In this document: one piece after another, positions 1-7,346 of the stretch
Layout: each line of letters starts with the position of its first letter
How positions within the stretch are numbered: position 1 is the first letter of the stretch
Source of the DNA: Glomus cerebriforme
Taxonomy: Eukaryota > Glomeromycota > Glomeromycetes > Glomerales > Glomeraceae
Length of the DNA: 10,412 bases
Assembly: GCA_003550305.1 (NCBI GenBank)
Contig: QKYT01001468.1
Location: 1 to 10,412, forward strand
Reading direction: 5' to 3'
Position numbers and translations under genes: made by a program
Notes under the pieces: model-generated
What the model was told of the DNA's origin: nothing
Seen by the model: only the letters and a program-made list of their open reading frames with translations
Databases searched by the model: none

Positions 1-1092
1 TTTAAAAAAAAAAAAAAAAAAAATAATTGATTCTGATTATATAATATAACTGTATTTTTAATTCTGATTTATTTATAGTAGTTTTTAAAATTATTGAAAT
101 TGATATCGATCATTATATGTGATAAAAAATTTTTAAGCCACAATATGTCCATTCATTTTTTACAATAAAATTTTATTTTTTAATATTTTTTTACCATTTT
201 TTTTTAATATTTAGGTTAATAAATACTTTATTTAACTTATTTTATAATAATATTAAGGTTTATATAATAAAAATCCCAATATTATACCCTTTAATTGTTG
301 AAATTACAACTTTTTTTCTTTGAATCAAAAAAAATACAAAAAAACACATGGAAGAAAAATAGGAATCACAGTGAAGTTATCATAAGAAAAGTTGTTTATT
401 AACCTATTCTAAAGTAATAAAATAAGTATTTTAAGACATATGTTATGTATTTATTTAAAAAATTATATGTCAGAAAAAACTTTTGTTTTATTAAAATTTA
501 TTATAATAATTTCTAATAAAATTTCTATGAATTTTTAGTAAAAACAAAAAGTAATTTATATTAAATTAAGTAAAGTGGTAGGTTTTATAAGTTTATTTCA
601 TTTGTTTATTTATTTTTTTAATGAAAATTAATCTAACATTATATATCTTTATTAGTGTTAGATATGATGTAAATAATATTATTTAATTAAATGAATTATA
701 AAGAAACTATGTTTAAATAAAATAGGTTGCGGAAGATTTTTATTAATTTTATATTATTTTTGTATTTTAATACAACTTTCTATAATATTTTATTATTTTA
801 TTTTAATTTTTTGTATTTAAATCTGTGTTTTGTATTTTTGTGTTTTGTGTTTTTTAATGATCATTACTATAGATCAATTTCAATAATTTTGAAACCTACA
901 ATAAGTACTAATTTAATTTGTATAACCTTAAATTTTTTTTAAAATTATGTATAATTTCTTATATTGACTTAAATTATATAAAATTATAAAATAATTTTTA
1001 GTTTATATAATTATATTGAATTAATCTTTTATAATTCTGATAATACTAATCTGATCTGAATTATATAATTATTTATTAATAAATTAATTAAT
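1..1092. other. A/T-rich intergenic region, no gene seen
   Basis: The region begins with a poly(A) run and contains many homopolymer tracts. The only longish frame (727-942, +) is almost entirely Phe, Leu, Tyr, Ile and Asn, as expected of translated T-rich DNA. No RNA gene, repeat family or transposon end was recognised. Confidence 0.5.
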
Positions 1093-1169
1093 TTAGAAGT
1101 TTCAAAAATAATTTAAAAGTTTTAAATTAGTTTAGAAATTTTAAATTAATTTAGAAGTTTTGAATTAGT
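1093..1169. repeat. 19-bp tandem repeat, about four copies
   Basis: The units start at 1093, 1113, 1132 and 1151, with a consensus close to TTAGAAGTTTTAAATTAGT. The first unit is 20 nt and most diverged. A reverse-complement relative (TCTAAACTAATTTTAA) follows at about 1189, so the array can also pair with its flank. No coding potential. Confidence 0.65.
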
Positions 1170-1294
1170 TTCAAAAATTAAAATTTTTTCTAAACTAATT
1201 TTAACTAGTTTTAATTTTAATTTTTTTAAATTTATGAGTTTAAAAAGACAATCTTAATTGACTTAATTAAGATTAAGATTATTTACTTAAACTT

Positions 1295-1460
1295 TTCTAA
1301 AATCCTGTGCTTAGTTTTGCTAAATTTTTACTATAGTTTTATTATAGTTTTGCAAAGTTTTATTAGTTTTACTATTTATAATAGGTTTAACAGGTTTTAT
1401 CTTTCATTAAGTTTTACCAACTTTTTAATAAGACTTTAATATAGTTTTGTTAAATTACTA
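1295..1460. repeat. Degenerate A/T microsatellite-like repeat region
   Basis: Variants of TAGTTTTACTATAG and AGTTTTATTA recur many times with irregular spacing (for example 1312-1365 and 1435-1455). This looks like an eroded simple repeat. No frame or RNA structure is apparent. Confidence 0.35.
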
Positions 1461-1574
1461 CATTTCATCATTTCATTTATTTATTAAATCTTCTAGTTTT
1501 ATTAAGCAATTTTAGCAAGTATAAAAAAGAAAATAGCAAGCTGTATCTTTTCAGAAATTACTTAAAGAAAGTTA

Positions 1575-1925
1575 CCTAAAAGTGATCAGAAAATAAACTT
1601 AAATTAAAAACAAAAGACTATAAATACCAAATTAATTAAATTATTTTTTCTTATATTCAATATACTAAAAAGAACTTTCTTCTTATTTAAGTTTATACTT
1701 TAATTCTGTAAAAAGATTAATATTTTTAAAGAAACCTTATACAAAGCTAACTTTTGGATCTATTAAAAGTAACTACAAGGTATAAGCTTCACTAATTTAT
1801 CTTGTATAATAGTATTTTAAAAGACAAATGGTCCTCTAGTATTAACATAAAAAAAAGATGTAGATGATTGAAAATTATCAAAGATTTATTCTATGAAAAA
1901 ACTTAATAAGTCAAAAATACTTCCT
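1575..1925 (+). pseudogene. Possible Tc1/mariner transposase relic
   Basis: The + frame at 1829-1900 reads WSSSINIKK, then RCR, a stop, then LKIIKDLFYEK. It resembles the third catalytic block of Tc1-type transposases (W..SPDLNPIEN.W..LK), with TGG-to-TGT and TGG-to-TGA changes and missing Pro/Asp codons. Upstream, near 1581-1625, KVIRK, T, IKNKRL with stops replacing Lys codons resembles the segment before the catalytic core. The stretch TTTGGATCTATTAAAAGT (about 1754) could be the decayed VWG block. No catalytic Asp is intact. The alignment is done by eye and needs several indels, so confidence is low. Confidence 0.3.
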
Positions 1926-2713
1926 AAAACTTTTTAGTTAACTTTAGTAATATAGAAATACTTTTTTTATAATTAAATACTGGTTTTTATAAATCAAAAA
2001 CTATAAAAAAAGTAACTTTTTTTTCCAAACTTCTTGTAACTTTTATAGTTTATAACTTAAATTTTAAAAATTATTAATTAGAATTTATTTAAAGTTAAAA
2101 TTAGATAAGTTTTAACCTTTTAAATTAATAAATTTACTATATAATTAAAAATTAAAACTATTAAATTTTTGTAAAATAAAATACAAATTACTATATATTG
2201 CAGATTATAATACTTTTTCTATGCATAGTATTCTTTCTTTTATATGAAAAAAAACTATTTTTTATTGATATTATTATTTTAAAAATCTAATTTTATTTAG
2301 AAATTATATATAAATATTTTTCTAATTATAATACAAATTATTGAATACATATACATTTTATATTACCTTAAATCCAAAAAAAGTAAAAAATTTTTATTTA
2401 ATATTACACAAAATTTTAGTTCAAATTAATATTTGGCTAACATTAAAGTATTAATCTTAATCTTAAGCTGATCATAATTTCAAATCCCAATTATGCATTT
2501 TGTGAAGACATCTAATAATAGAGGAGAGAAAGGAATCTCAAAATCCTAAAAATTAAATTATATAATTTCTGATTCTTCTCTTAGAATTATTTTTAAATAT
2601 ATTTAAATATTTGATTTAAAAAACTATTATTTTTATAATAAATTTCATAATATTATCTGAATAAAAATAAAAAAAAACCTGATTTATTAGTAATTTTTAA
2701 GCATTATTGATTT
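1926..2713. other. A/T-rich intergenic region, small imperfect inverted repeats only
   Basis: An imperfect inverted repeat (AAACTATAAAA with AGTAAC near 1999; GTAACTTTTATAGTTT near 2036) and a weak one around AGAGAAAGGAATC (about 2525) with GATTCTTCTCT (about 2571) are visible. No frame with balanced composition was found. Confidence 0.4.
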
Positions 2714-2833
2714 TTATAAATAGAAAACAATTATTTTAAATTGAAATATCTTGTCGTTTACTAATTTTAAAAATATAAAATTACTACTATTCAATTCATC
2801 TTGATTAGACAAATCTAATGAAATAAAATTCAT
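2714..2833 (-). pseudogene. Possible gene fragment, 39-codon minus frame
   Basis: This is an ATG-to-TAA frame. It begins MNFISLDLSNQDELNSSNF and continues LKLVNDKIFQF. The Ser/Asn/Asp content is more protein-like than other chance frames here, and a diverged copy of its first part lies about 136 bp upstream on the same strand. It is short with no recognised domain. It could be the start of a duplicated, now degenerate gene, or chance. Confidence 0.25.
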
Positions 2834-2957
2834 GCTTCTATAATTATTATATAATAAGATATCTCTAAATATTTAAAATATTATAAATCAAAATATCATG
2901 AATCTGTGAATGTAAAACTACTACTATTAGATGTGTCTCAATAAGAGAAATCTAACA
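2774..2957. repeat. Diverged 43-bp direct repeat, spacing about 136 bp
   Basis: The stretches beginning AAAATTACTACTATT (about 2776) and AAAACTACTACTATT (about 2912) align without gaps for about 43 bp and both end in AAATCTAA. On minus both read as protein-like peptides: LDLSNQDELNSSNF, and LDFSY, a stop, then DTSNSSSFTFTDS. This suggests a duplicated coding segment that has since decayed. Confidence 0.5.
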
Positions 2958-3540
2958 AACTATATTTCATTCATTTCTGATTACTAGAAAATCACTTTTT
3001 TGCCATACCATTAAGGGGATATGTATTATATGAGAGTGACAAATTTTTAAAAAAAACAATTTCTTTTAATGAATAGATTTTATTTATTTATTTTTATTTT
3101 ATTATATTTGGAAGATTTTCTAAGTGTTAAGTATAAACATTGTATACTATATAAAAACTTAAGCTAAGAATTTGTAATTTTTATAATAAAAATAAAAATG
3201 ATGTATAAGCATATACTATCTAATATGATAGTACCTAATACAATTTATAATGAATTAAAATAAATAAAATTTATGAATATTAAATCACATGTTTTATTTA
3301 TGATTGGCTTTTATTAATATTATACATATAAATCAGAAAATTTAATAATTCTAAAAAATTTTTTTATTTTATTAAATCCAATCCTGGATTTTTAAATTTT
3401 TCTAAGAGTTGAATATAGAGGTAATGCATTGTAGAAAAATTAAATATACATCAATTGGTAAAGCAGAAGTTTTATATTAAATTTTCGCGTCATAACATAT
3501 TAAGATTTTAGTAGCTTAGATTTTTTTAATAGAAAAAATA
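2958..3540. other. A/T-rich intergenic region with minor palindromes
   Basis: It contains ACTATC-TAATAT-GATAGT near 3216 and the hairpin noted at 3363-3399. A stretch near 3447-3492 (TCAATTGGTAAAGC, then TTTTCGCGTC) vaguely resembles pol III A and B boxes, but the spacing is too short for a tRNA. No gene is seen. Confidence 0.4.
3363..3399. repeat. Inverted repeat AAATCCA / TGGATTT
   Basis: Near-perfect 7-bp arms around AATCCAATCCTGGATT, with a 4-nt loop, flanked by A/T runs. It resembles a small hairpin. No neighbouring gene to which it could belong as a terminator is seen. Confidence 0.35.
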
Positions 3541-3875
3541 TATTTGTAACATCCTGTTATATGTCTTATTTGTAACAACTTTTTTTTATTTTTTTTAATA
3601 ATAAATTATTTTAAATATTTTATAAATAAGATTTTTATATGTAAAATTTAATTTGAAAAACTTTTACTTAATGTAACAAAGACAGTCTCATAGATAAAAT
3701 TTTAAGTTATAAGCAGTTTTTTGAAATTTTTTAAAAAAATTCTTGTTTTAATTACACAACTGATCTTTTATTTTGATTCGCTAAATTACGTTACACCTGA
3801 TCATAAATTTTAATTGGATAAAATTGAGGTTGTTACAAATAAGACACGTAAGTGACGTAACATGATGTTACAAAT
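3541..3875. mobile_element. MITE-like non-autonomous element with long TIRs
   Basis: The left arm 3541-3581 and the reverse complement of 3828-3875 align closely. Both read TATTTGTAACATC, then a TGTTA core, then GTCTTATTTGTAACAAC. The right arm carries about 8-9 extra bases (ACGTCACTTACGT region) in the middle. Each arm holds two direct copies of ATTTGTAACA, an arrangement often seen in subterminal transposase-binding sites. TA is present at both outer ends (3541-3542, 3874-3875), so TA may be the target duplication. The 245-bp centre has no open frame of note. The superfamily is uncertain. Confidence 0.75.
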
Positions 3876-3898
3876 AGATTTATCCTTTTTACCTTTTT

Positions 3899-3935
3899 AA
3901 TAAATTATAATGAAACTTTGTGAATAAATTATAAT
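3899..3935. repeat. 13-bp direct repeat between methyltransferase and MITE
   Basis: AATAAATTATAAT occurs at 3899 and again at 3923 (period 24). It lies within the presumed 3'-UTR of the minus-strand methyltransferase, between its stop and the MITE. The function is unknown. No AATAAA signal on the gene's own strand is obvious in these 75 bp. Confidence 0.4.
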
Positions 3936-3950
3936 ATACAAAAAAAAAAT

Positions 3951-5249
3951 TTAAAATTTTCGAGAGATTTTTTTTACAGTAAACGATTTCCTTTTCTCGG
4001 CATTTTTCTTAGCACAAATCCTAAACACCATATCATAACTATTGTATTGATTTAACTCATCAAACGCCTCATCTACTTTTAAATTATATTCCTCTTCAGA
4101 ATATAGCGATGAGACTGAATGATATAAATTTTTTGTCGCCCACTTTAAGATTTGCCAATAAATTGTGCCTAATCTACCTCCCCAATTTCCAATCGGACAT
4201 TGTTTGTCCTCAAAATAAATATCAGATAATTGGTTATTATCTTCCAAACATTTTCGAATGATTGAACTTGGCATCATATTTATATCATATTTTTTCATTA
4301 ATTCGTCGAGAACTATTGTTAAAAAAAAAAGAATATGTAAATATATACCCTTGGGTGTAAAGTAAAGAATAAAAATTTTACTACTAACCTTCTTCTCTCA
4401 ATTGATTTGCTAAAGGACCTCCATCGATTAATATAATGTCGGAATCAAGTACTAATATCCACCTGCAAGATACTCGTATTATTTCTTGCAAACATATGTT
4501 ATAATCTTTTTGGGTTAAACAACCCTTCATATTTCTCATAAAAACTAAATCAAATGTATTGTTGTCATAAGGAAGTCCTTCTAGAATATTTCCTAACGTA
4601 AAATCAACATTCGATTCTTTCACGTCGAGTGGAAAATTAGCCAAAATATCAAAACCTGTGAAGTGACAATTTGGATATTTTCGAGCCATGTCCAAACTTT
4701 TTTTATACCAAACATTAAATAAAAAATTTCAGTTTAACTTGATTCATTTTGCTTTTAGAAGAGCAAAAAAAAAAAGTTACCTCCAAATTCCGTTTCCACA
4801 TCTTAAAGTTAATCGAAAATCAAATTAAATTAGATGAATTTAAAATTTTAACAAAATAAATTGCAATCATGCAGACGTGCATAATATTAAATAAATATCT
4901 ACCCAATATCTAAAACCTTAGCATTTCTGCTAAAAACTTCATCTACAGGTAAAAGAAAAGGTTCACTTTCCCATAATTCTTTATTCCAAATATGCGTTAA
5001 TTCTAATCTTTTTAGTTCATCTTGGTCAATGGGAAAAATGTCTCTCACATTTTCTCCGTTAAAATATTGTCTATTTCCACAAGTTTTTATTAACTGTTCA
5101 AAACTATAAGTTGAATAGGAGCTTGAGGTACTTTCTGAAGAAAATCTTCTTTTTGAATTACTATTATTATTATAGTGGTCGTTAATATGAAGACTACAAT
5201 TTAATTTTTTACTTGAACGTTTCTTTGTTGTTGAATTTGTGGTACCCAT
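3951..5249 (-). CDS. LaeA-like SAM-dependent methyltransferase, four exons
   Basis: Probable class I SAM-dependent methyltransferase of the fungal LaeA-like type; the substrate is unknown. Exons on minus are 5249-4903, 4801-4781, 4696-4389 and 4312-3951. They join in frame (phases 2, 2, 1) to 1038 nt, or 345 residues plus a TAA stop. Residues 1-60 are basic, Ser/Asn-rich and probably disordered. Motif I (VLDIGCGNGIW, 112-122) is the SAM glycine loop. FTGFD (135-139) ends in the acidic residue expected to bind the SAM ribose. GNILEGLPYDNNTFDLVFMR (158-177) is the motif II/III region. CPIGNWGG in the last exon resembles the C-terminal signature of LaeA-like proteins. The start is the first ATG of an open exon, with a TATA-like box about 75-80 bp upstream. 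One oddity is residues 199-206, where a glycine-rich turn is expected but the sequence is SCRWILVL. The fold is well supported; biological role and activity are not shown by the sequence. Confidence 0.85.
4313..4388 (-). other. Intron 3 of the methyltransferase gene (76 bp)
   Basis: The donor is GTTAGT after the LREE codons and one base. The acceptor is AACAATAG, preceded by a run of ten T. Splicing gives LREEVLDELMKKYDINMMP in one frame. Unspliced, the frame ends at TAG within five bases of the donor. Confidence 0.8.
4697..4780 (-). other. Intron 2 of the methyltransferase gene (84 bp)
   Basis: The donor is GTAACT directly after the TGG AG of the micro-exon. The acceptor is an AAAAAAAG tract before TTTGGACATGG. 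Splicing forms an AGT codon (Ser123) and continues LDMARKYPNC, the helix expected after motif I. The acceptor context is A-rich rather than pyrimidine-rich, and the same is true of intron 1. Confidence 0.75.
4781..4801 (-). other. 21-nt micro-exon (exon 2) encoding the SAM-binding loop
   Basis: This exon contributes one base to Gly116, the codons for CGNGIW, and two bases of Ser123. It is bounded by an AAG acceptor and a GTAACT donor. Both flanking introns are phase 2, so skipping the exon would keep the reading frame but delete seven residues of motif I. The exon is inferred because only its inclusion gives the full class I methyltransferase motif I, continuing into SLDMARKYP. Confidence 0.8.
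4802..4902 (-). other. Intron 1 of the methyltransferase gene (101 bp)
   Basis: The donor is GTAGAT after the codons for VLDI and two bases of a Gly codon. The acceptor reads CTTTAAG. Removing the intron completes GGA (Gly116) and restores the DIGCGNG motif. Without splicing the frame meets TAG at once. The boundary is set by the conserved motif, not by transcript data. Confidence 0.8.
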
Positions 5250-5323
5250 TTTTTTAAAGATGATTTACTAGTTAAATATTTAAGTTTTGTACTAAAAACT
5301 GTTAATTTAATTATTATTTGCAA

Positions 5324-5330
5324 ATTTATA
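5324..5330 (-). promoter_or_regulatory. TATA-like box upstream of the methyltransferase
   Basis: On minus this reads GCTATAAATTTG, about 75-80 bp before the ATG at 5249. In DNA this A/T-rich, such a match can occur by chance. The position and the preceding GC-containing context make it a reasonable core promoter candidate. Confidence 0.4.
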
Positions 5331-5373
5331 GCTTTTTCGTAATGAAGAAAAATAAGTTATGGTATCAAATTAT

Positions 5374-5396
5374 GGAAAAAAAAGAAAGAAGAGAGG
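5374..5396 (-). promoter_or_regulatory. 23-bp pyrimidine tract (minus) upstream of the methyltransferase
   Basis: The plus strand here is purines only (GGAAAAAAAAGAAAGAAGAGAGG without its last bases), so the minus strand is a CT-rich tract about 125-147 bp before the start codon. CT-rich tracts are common in fungal promoters. It lies about 45 bp upstream of the TATA-like box, which fits a promoter reading on minus. Confidence 0.35.
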
Positions 5397-5456
5397 TCGT
5401 TAATTGATCCACTAACAGAAAAAACTCCTTAATCAGCAGACTTGCATATGAATTAG

Positions 5457-5480
5457 AATGGTTGTTCATGTGAAACCATT
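5457..5480. repeat. Perfect 7-bp inverted repeat in the methyltransferase upstream region
   Basis: The arms AATGGTT (5457-5463) and AACCATT (5474-5480) are separated by 10 nt. It could be a dimeric protein-binding site or a small hairpin. It is one of few structured signals in this upstream region, and no factor is recognised. Confidence 0.4.
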
Positions 5481-5511
5481 GAAATTACCGTATAAAAATC
5501 ACCAAATATAG

Positions 5512-5685
5512 AGATAATTGACAAGGCCGCCGGCATCTGCATGATTAAAGATAATGAAAGATAATGAAATAAGATGTTTCTGGAAATCTTATATCTAATA
5601 AAGATCATCTTTAGATGCTTTATCAAGATTAATTTTAATTACTTATTATGTCTAATAATGTAATATATTTATTACTTGATAACGT
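5512..5685. promoter_or_regulatory. Cluster of GATA-type motifs upstream of the methyltransferase
   Basis: AGATAA occurs near 5512, 5549 and 5559. The last two lie in a perfect 10-bp tandem duplication (AAAGATAATG, 5547-5566). TTATC occurs near 5620 and TGATAA near 5677. Fungal GATA factors recognise HGATAR. The motif is short and A/T-rich, so some matches are expected by chance. The tandem pair is the strongest part. The region also holds the only GC-rich patch nearby (GGCCGCCGGC, about 5525-5534). Confidence 0.3.
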
Positions 5686-6038
5686 AATCTTTAAATCGGT
5701 TAATTATAATAATACTTTATTTTAGTTTTAATGCAAAATCTCGTGTTCTCGTATCATTGCGAAAAAGATTTGCGGTCTTTGCATTAATTAATACAAGTGT
5801 GAAATAATAACTATAAAAAGAATTCTATATATAATATAGTACAGTTCGCTTAGCCCAATAAAAAAATTTCAAGCTAGCTAAATTAAACTACTCTCTTAAC
5901 TTTAAATATAATCCGTATTCATAATGTTCTTAATTCTGGCAGAAATTACATTTCTGCCTAAAAAGTCACTGAAAAGGCTAAAGAATTACATAATTGGCAC
6001 TAAAATAGTAGGTATTAGCTTAGCGCCGTGTGAAACGA

Positions 6039-6434
6039 TTACTCAAAAGGATTTGTTTTTCCATCTTGATGATAAGCTTCACTATGACGTCGTCTTTCTT
6101 CTCCTATACCAGCAAACTGTTTAACAGACAGCTTTATTTTACCTAATTTAGAATGGATAGTTTTGATATTAGTTCGTTCAAAATCGTATTCATCTTGTAA
6201 ATATATTCTTGATCCCACTTTTTCCGAGACGAAAGGTATAATGCTGTCGTTTTCTTTTGGATAAGACAGAAATATACATGCTGTATCAGATAATCCAACT
6301 CCTGAATCGCGAGATGATGAAAAAACCGAGGTTCTTTTATGTAGTTTAGCTAAAAGTTTAGAAAAAGCTCTTGTTAACCCCGAAAATTTTTTACCGGAAT
6401 TTTCTATAGGTTCTTGATTTATATATTCTTGCAT
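6039..6434 (-). CDS. Hypothetical Ser-rich protein, 131 codons, 5' end uncertain
   Basis: I do not recognise a family. The frame has balanced amino-acid use, unlike the Phe/Tyr/Ile/Lys frames found by chance in this window, which argues that it is real. Residues 15-34 are basic and amphipathic (KKFSGLTRAFSKLLAKLHKR). Residues 35-50 are Ser-rich and include SRDSGVGLS, which resembles a DSG-type phosphodegron. The C-terminus is charged and contains RRRHS (114-118), matching the RRxS kinase consensus, and ends KTNPFE. There are no membrane segments or signal peptide. The frame stays open for 17 codons upstream of the ATG, up to an AG preceded by CTCATTCTTTTC. An upstream coding exon or a 5'-UTR intron is therefore possible. 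It is tandem to the methyltransferase but about 790 bp away, so no operon-like link is implied. Confidence 0.55.
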   Translation of the reverse strand: MQEYINQEPIENSGKKFSGLTRAFSKLLAKLHKRTSVFSSSRDSGVGLSDTACIFLSYPKENDSIIPFVSEKVGSRIYLQDEYDFERTNIKTIHSKLGKIKLSVKQFAGIGEERRRHSEAYHQDGKTNPFE

Positions 6435-6486
6435 TGTTTTATTGAAATTTAAGAACGCGGTTTCTTTTTTTTTTTTTGAATTTAAT

Positions 6487-6500
6487 CTGAAAAGAATGAG
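6487..6500 (-). other. Candidate 3' splice site upstream of the 131-codon gene
   Basis: On minus the sequence CTCATTCTTTTCAG is a near-ideal pyrimidine tract plus AG, ending 52 nt before the ATG at 6434. The frame of the downstream gene is open from this AG to the ATG. I could not identify a convincing coding donor exon upstream: the frame toward 6580-6640 lacks a usable ATG. It may be a 5'-UTR intron. Confidence 0.35.
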
Positions 6501-6990
6501 TCAAAGGGTGTTGCATTTAGCATTTATATAAAATATTTTTTATTTTAACTATATTTCTCAAAATGTAAATTAATTACCATTTAAATAAGAATAAAAATAA
6601 AAAATATGCAAAACTGTATGAATAATGAAATCACATATTATTATAATTCATAAGAAGAAAAAAACCTTTACCTAATATAAAAAAATGTTACCAAAAACTT
6701 GATATAATTTTATAAAAAAAAATCATGAAAATCAATCTTATTTATATATTTTCTTTAAAAGTTTCTCATAAACATACATTATGTAAAAATTTATCCTTGT
6801 AACATTCACAAATCAAGTTTACAATAATAAGGTTAATTATAATAAATTAAATTCCCATTTATACTTCCAGATGGACGTTGACAAGAAACAATATATTCCC
6901 TCTTATGTAATAATATTATATGGCTATATGAATAAACATTAATGGAAAATATTTTTAACATCGTTATCAATTTCTATTTTATAAAGTTTT

Positions 6991-7007
6991 GCCACACTTA
7001 TTGTGGC
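6991..7007. repeat. Perfect inverted repeat GCCACA / TGTGGC
   Basis: Two 6-bp arms (6991-6996 and 7002-7007) with a 5-nt loop. A third GCCACA occurs at 7210-7215, so the motif may be a binding site rather than a hairpin. Confidence 0.45.
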
Positions 7008-7050
7008 GTATTTAATGTTTCGGGCAAAACATGTTAAATAATAGGATTCC

Positions 7051-7063
7051 CGACGGAACGTCG
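7051..7063. repeat. Perfect inverted repeat CGACG-GAA-CGTCG
   Basis: Five-base G/C-rich arms with a 3-nt spacer, in a window where such G/C-rich words are rare. This is compatible with a dimeric transcription-factor site. No factor is assigned. Confidence 0.45.
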
Positions 7064-7217
7064 AAAGTTGTTTATATTTATAACCATAACAAAGAATAAA
7101 CTTATCAGTCAAATACAATAAGAACTTTTTATAGATTTTAGATCATTGTATAATTACAAAAAATAGGATAGATTCGTTTGCTTTATGCAAAGAAGTTATC
7201 TAAAGTTGCGCCACATT

Positions 7218-7240
7218 GTTCGTAAATTCGATTGACGAAC
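7218..7240. repeat. Perfect inverted repeat GTTCGT / ACGAAC
   Basis: The arms are at 7218-7223 and 7235-7240, with an 11-nt spacer that itself contains AATTCGATT. It lies about 107 bp before the possible 38-codon frame on +. Confidence 0.4.
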
Positions 7241-7346
7241 ATTCTTAGTGACACGGCATTAATTTTTTTTTTAACTACGGATACAATTAACTATTTAAGG
7301 GGTATATTCGTTAGATATAAATTCTTAAAAGAGATAACAATAGAAT

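Larger units (their letters stand above)
6501..7346. other. Intergenic region; G+C-richer block at about 6860-7320
   Basis: The first 350 bp are A/T-rich with no frame. From about 6860 the composition becomes more mixed and carries the three inverted repeats listed separately. A short + frame (6871-6942, MDVDKKQYIPSYVIILYGYM...) follows TTCCAG but is only 23 codons. The block probably holds regulatory sequence for a flanking transcript. Confidence 0.35.

Noticed and set aside
727..942. 71-codon frame on + as a membrane protein
   Set aside because: Composition is almost only Phe, Leu, Tyr, Ile and Asn, which is what T-rich DNA yields by chance. No promoter, balanced segment or conserved motif is visible.
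2434..2488. Pol III promoter-like pair (TGGCTAACATTAAAG and TTTCAAATCCC)
   Set aside because: The A-box match is poor and no flanking cloverleaf or SINE tail could be defined. Such words arise easily by chance.
3447..3492. tRNA or tRNA-derived SINE (A-box-like TCAATTGGTAAAGC, B-box-like TTTTCGCGTC)
   Set aside because: Too few bases lie between the D-arm-like and T-arm-like parts for a tRNA, the stems do not pair, and no acceptor stem is visible. At most a heavily eroded SINE.
4445..4470. An 11-bp mini-intron (GTGGATATTAG) explaining the scrambled glycine turn
   Set aside because: Although it begins GT and ends AG, 11 bp is far too short for spliceosomal removal, and excision would not restore the expected motif in frame.
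6030..6045. Splice donor at the end of the 131-codon gene (GAGTAATC) leading to a further exon
   Set aside because: The nearest acceptor would make an intron of about 45 bp and add only a few residues before a stop. The TAA at 6039 is the simpler end.
5924..6124. 66-codon frame on + (MFLILAEITF...)
   Set aside because: Its last third is antisense to the C-terminus of the better-supported 131-codon minus gene. The rest has no recognisable motif. A TATA-like CTATAAAAAG about 110 bp upstream kept it in consideration but is weak evidence in this composition.
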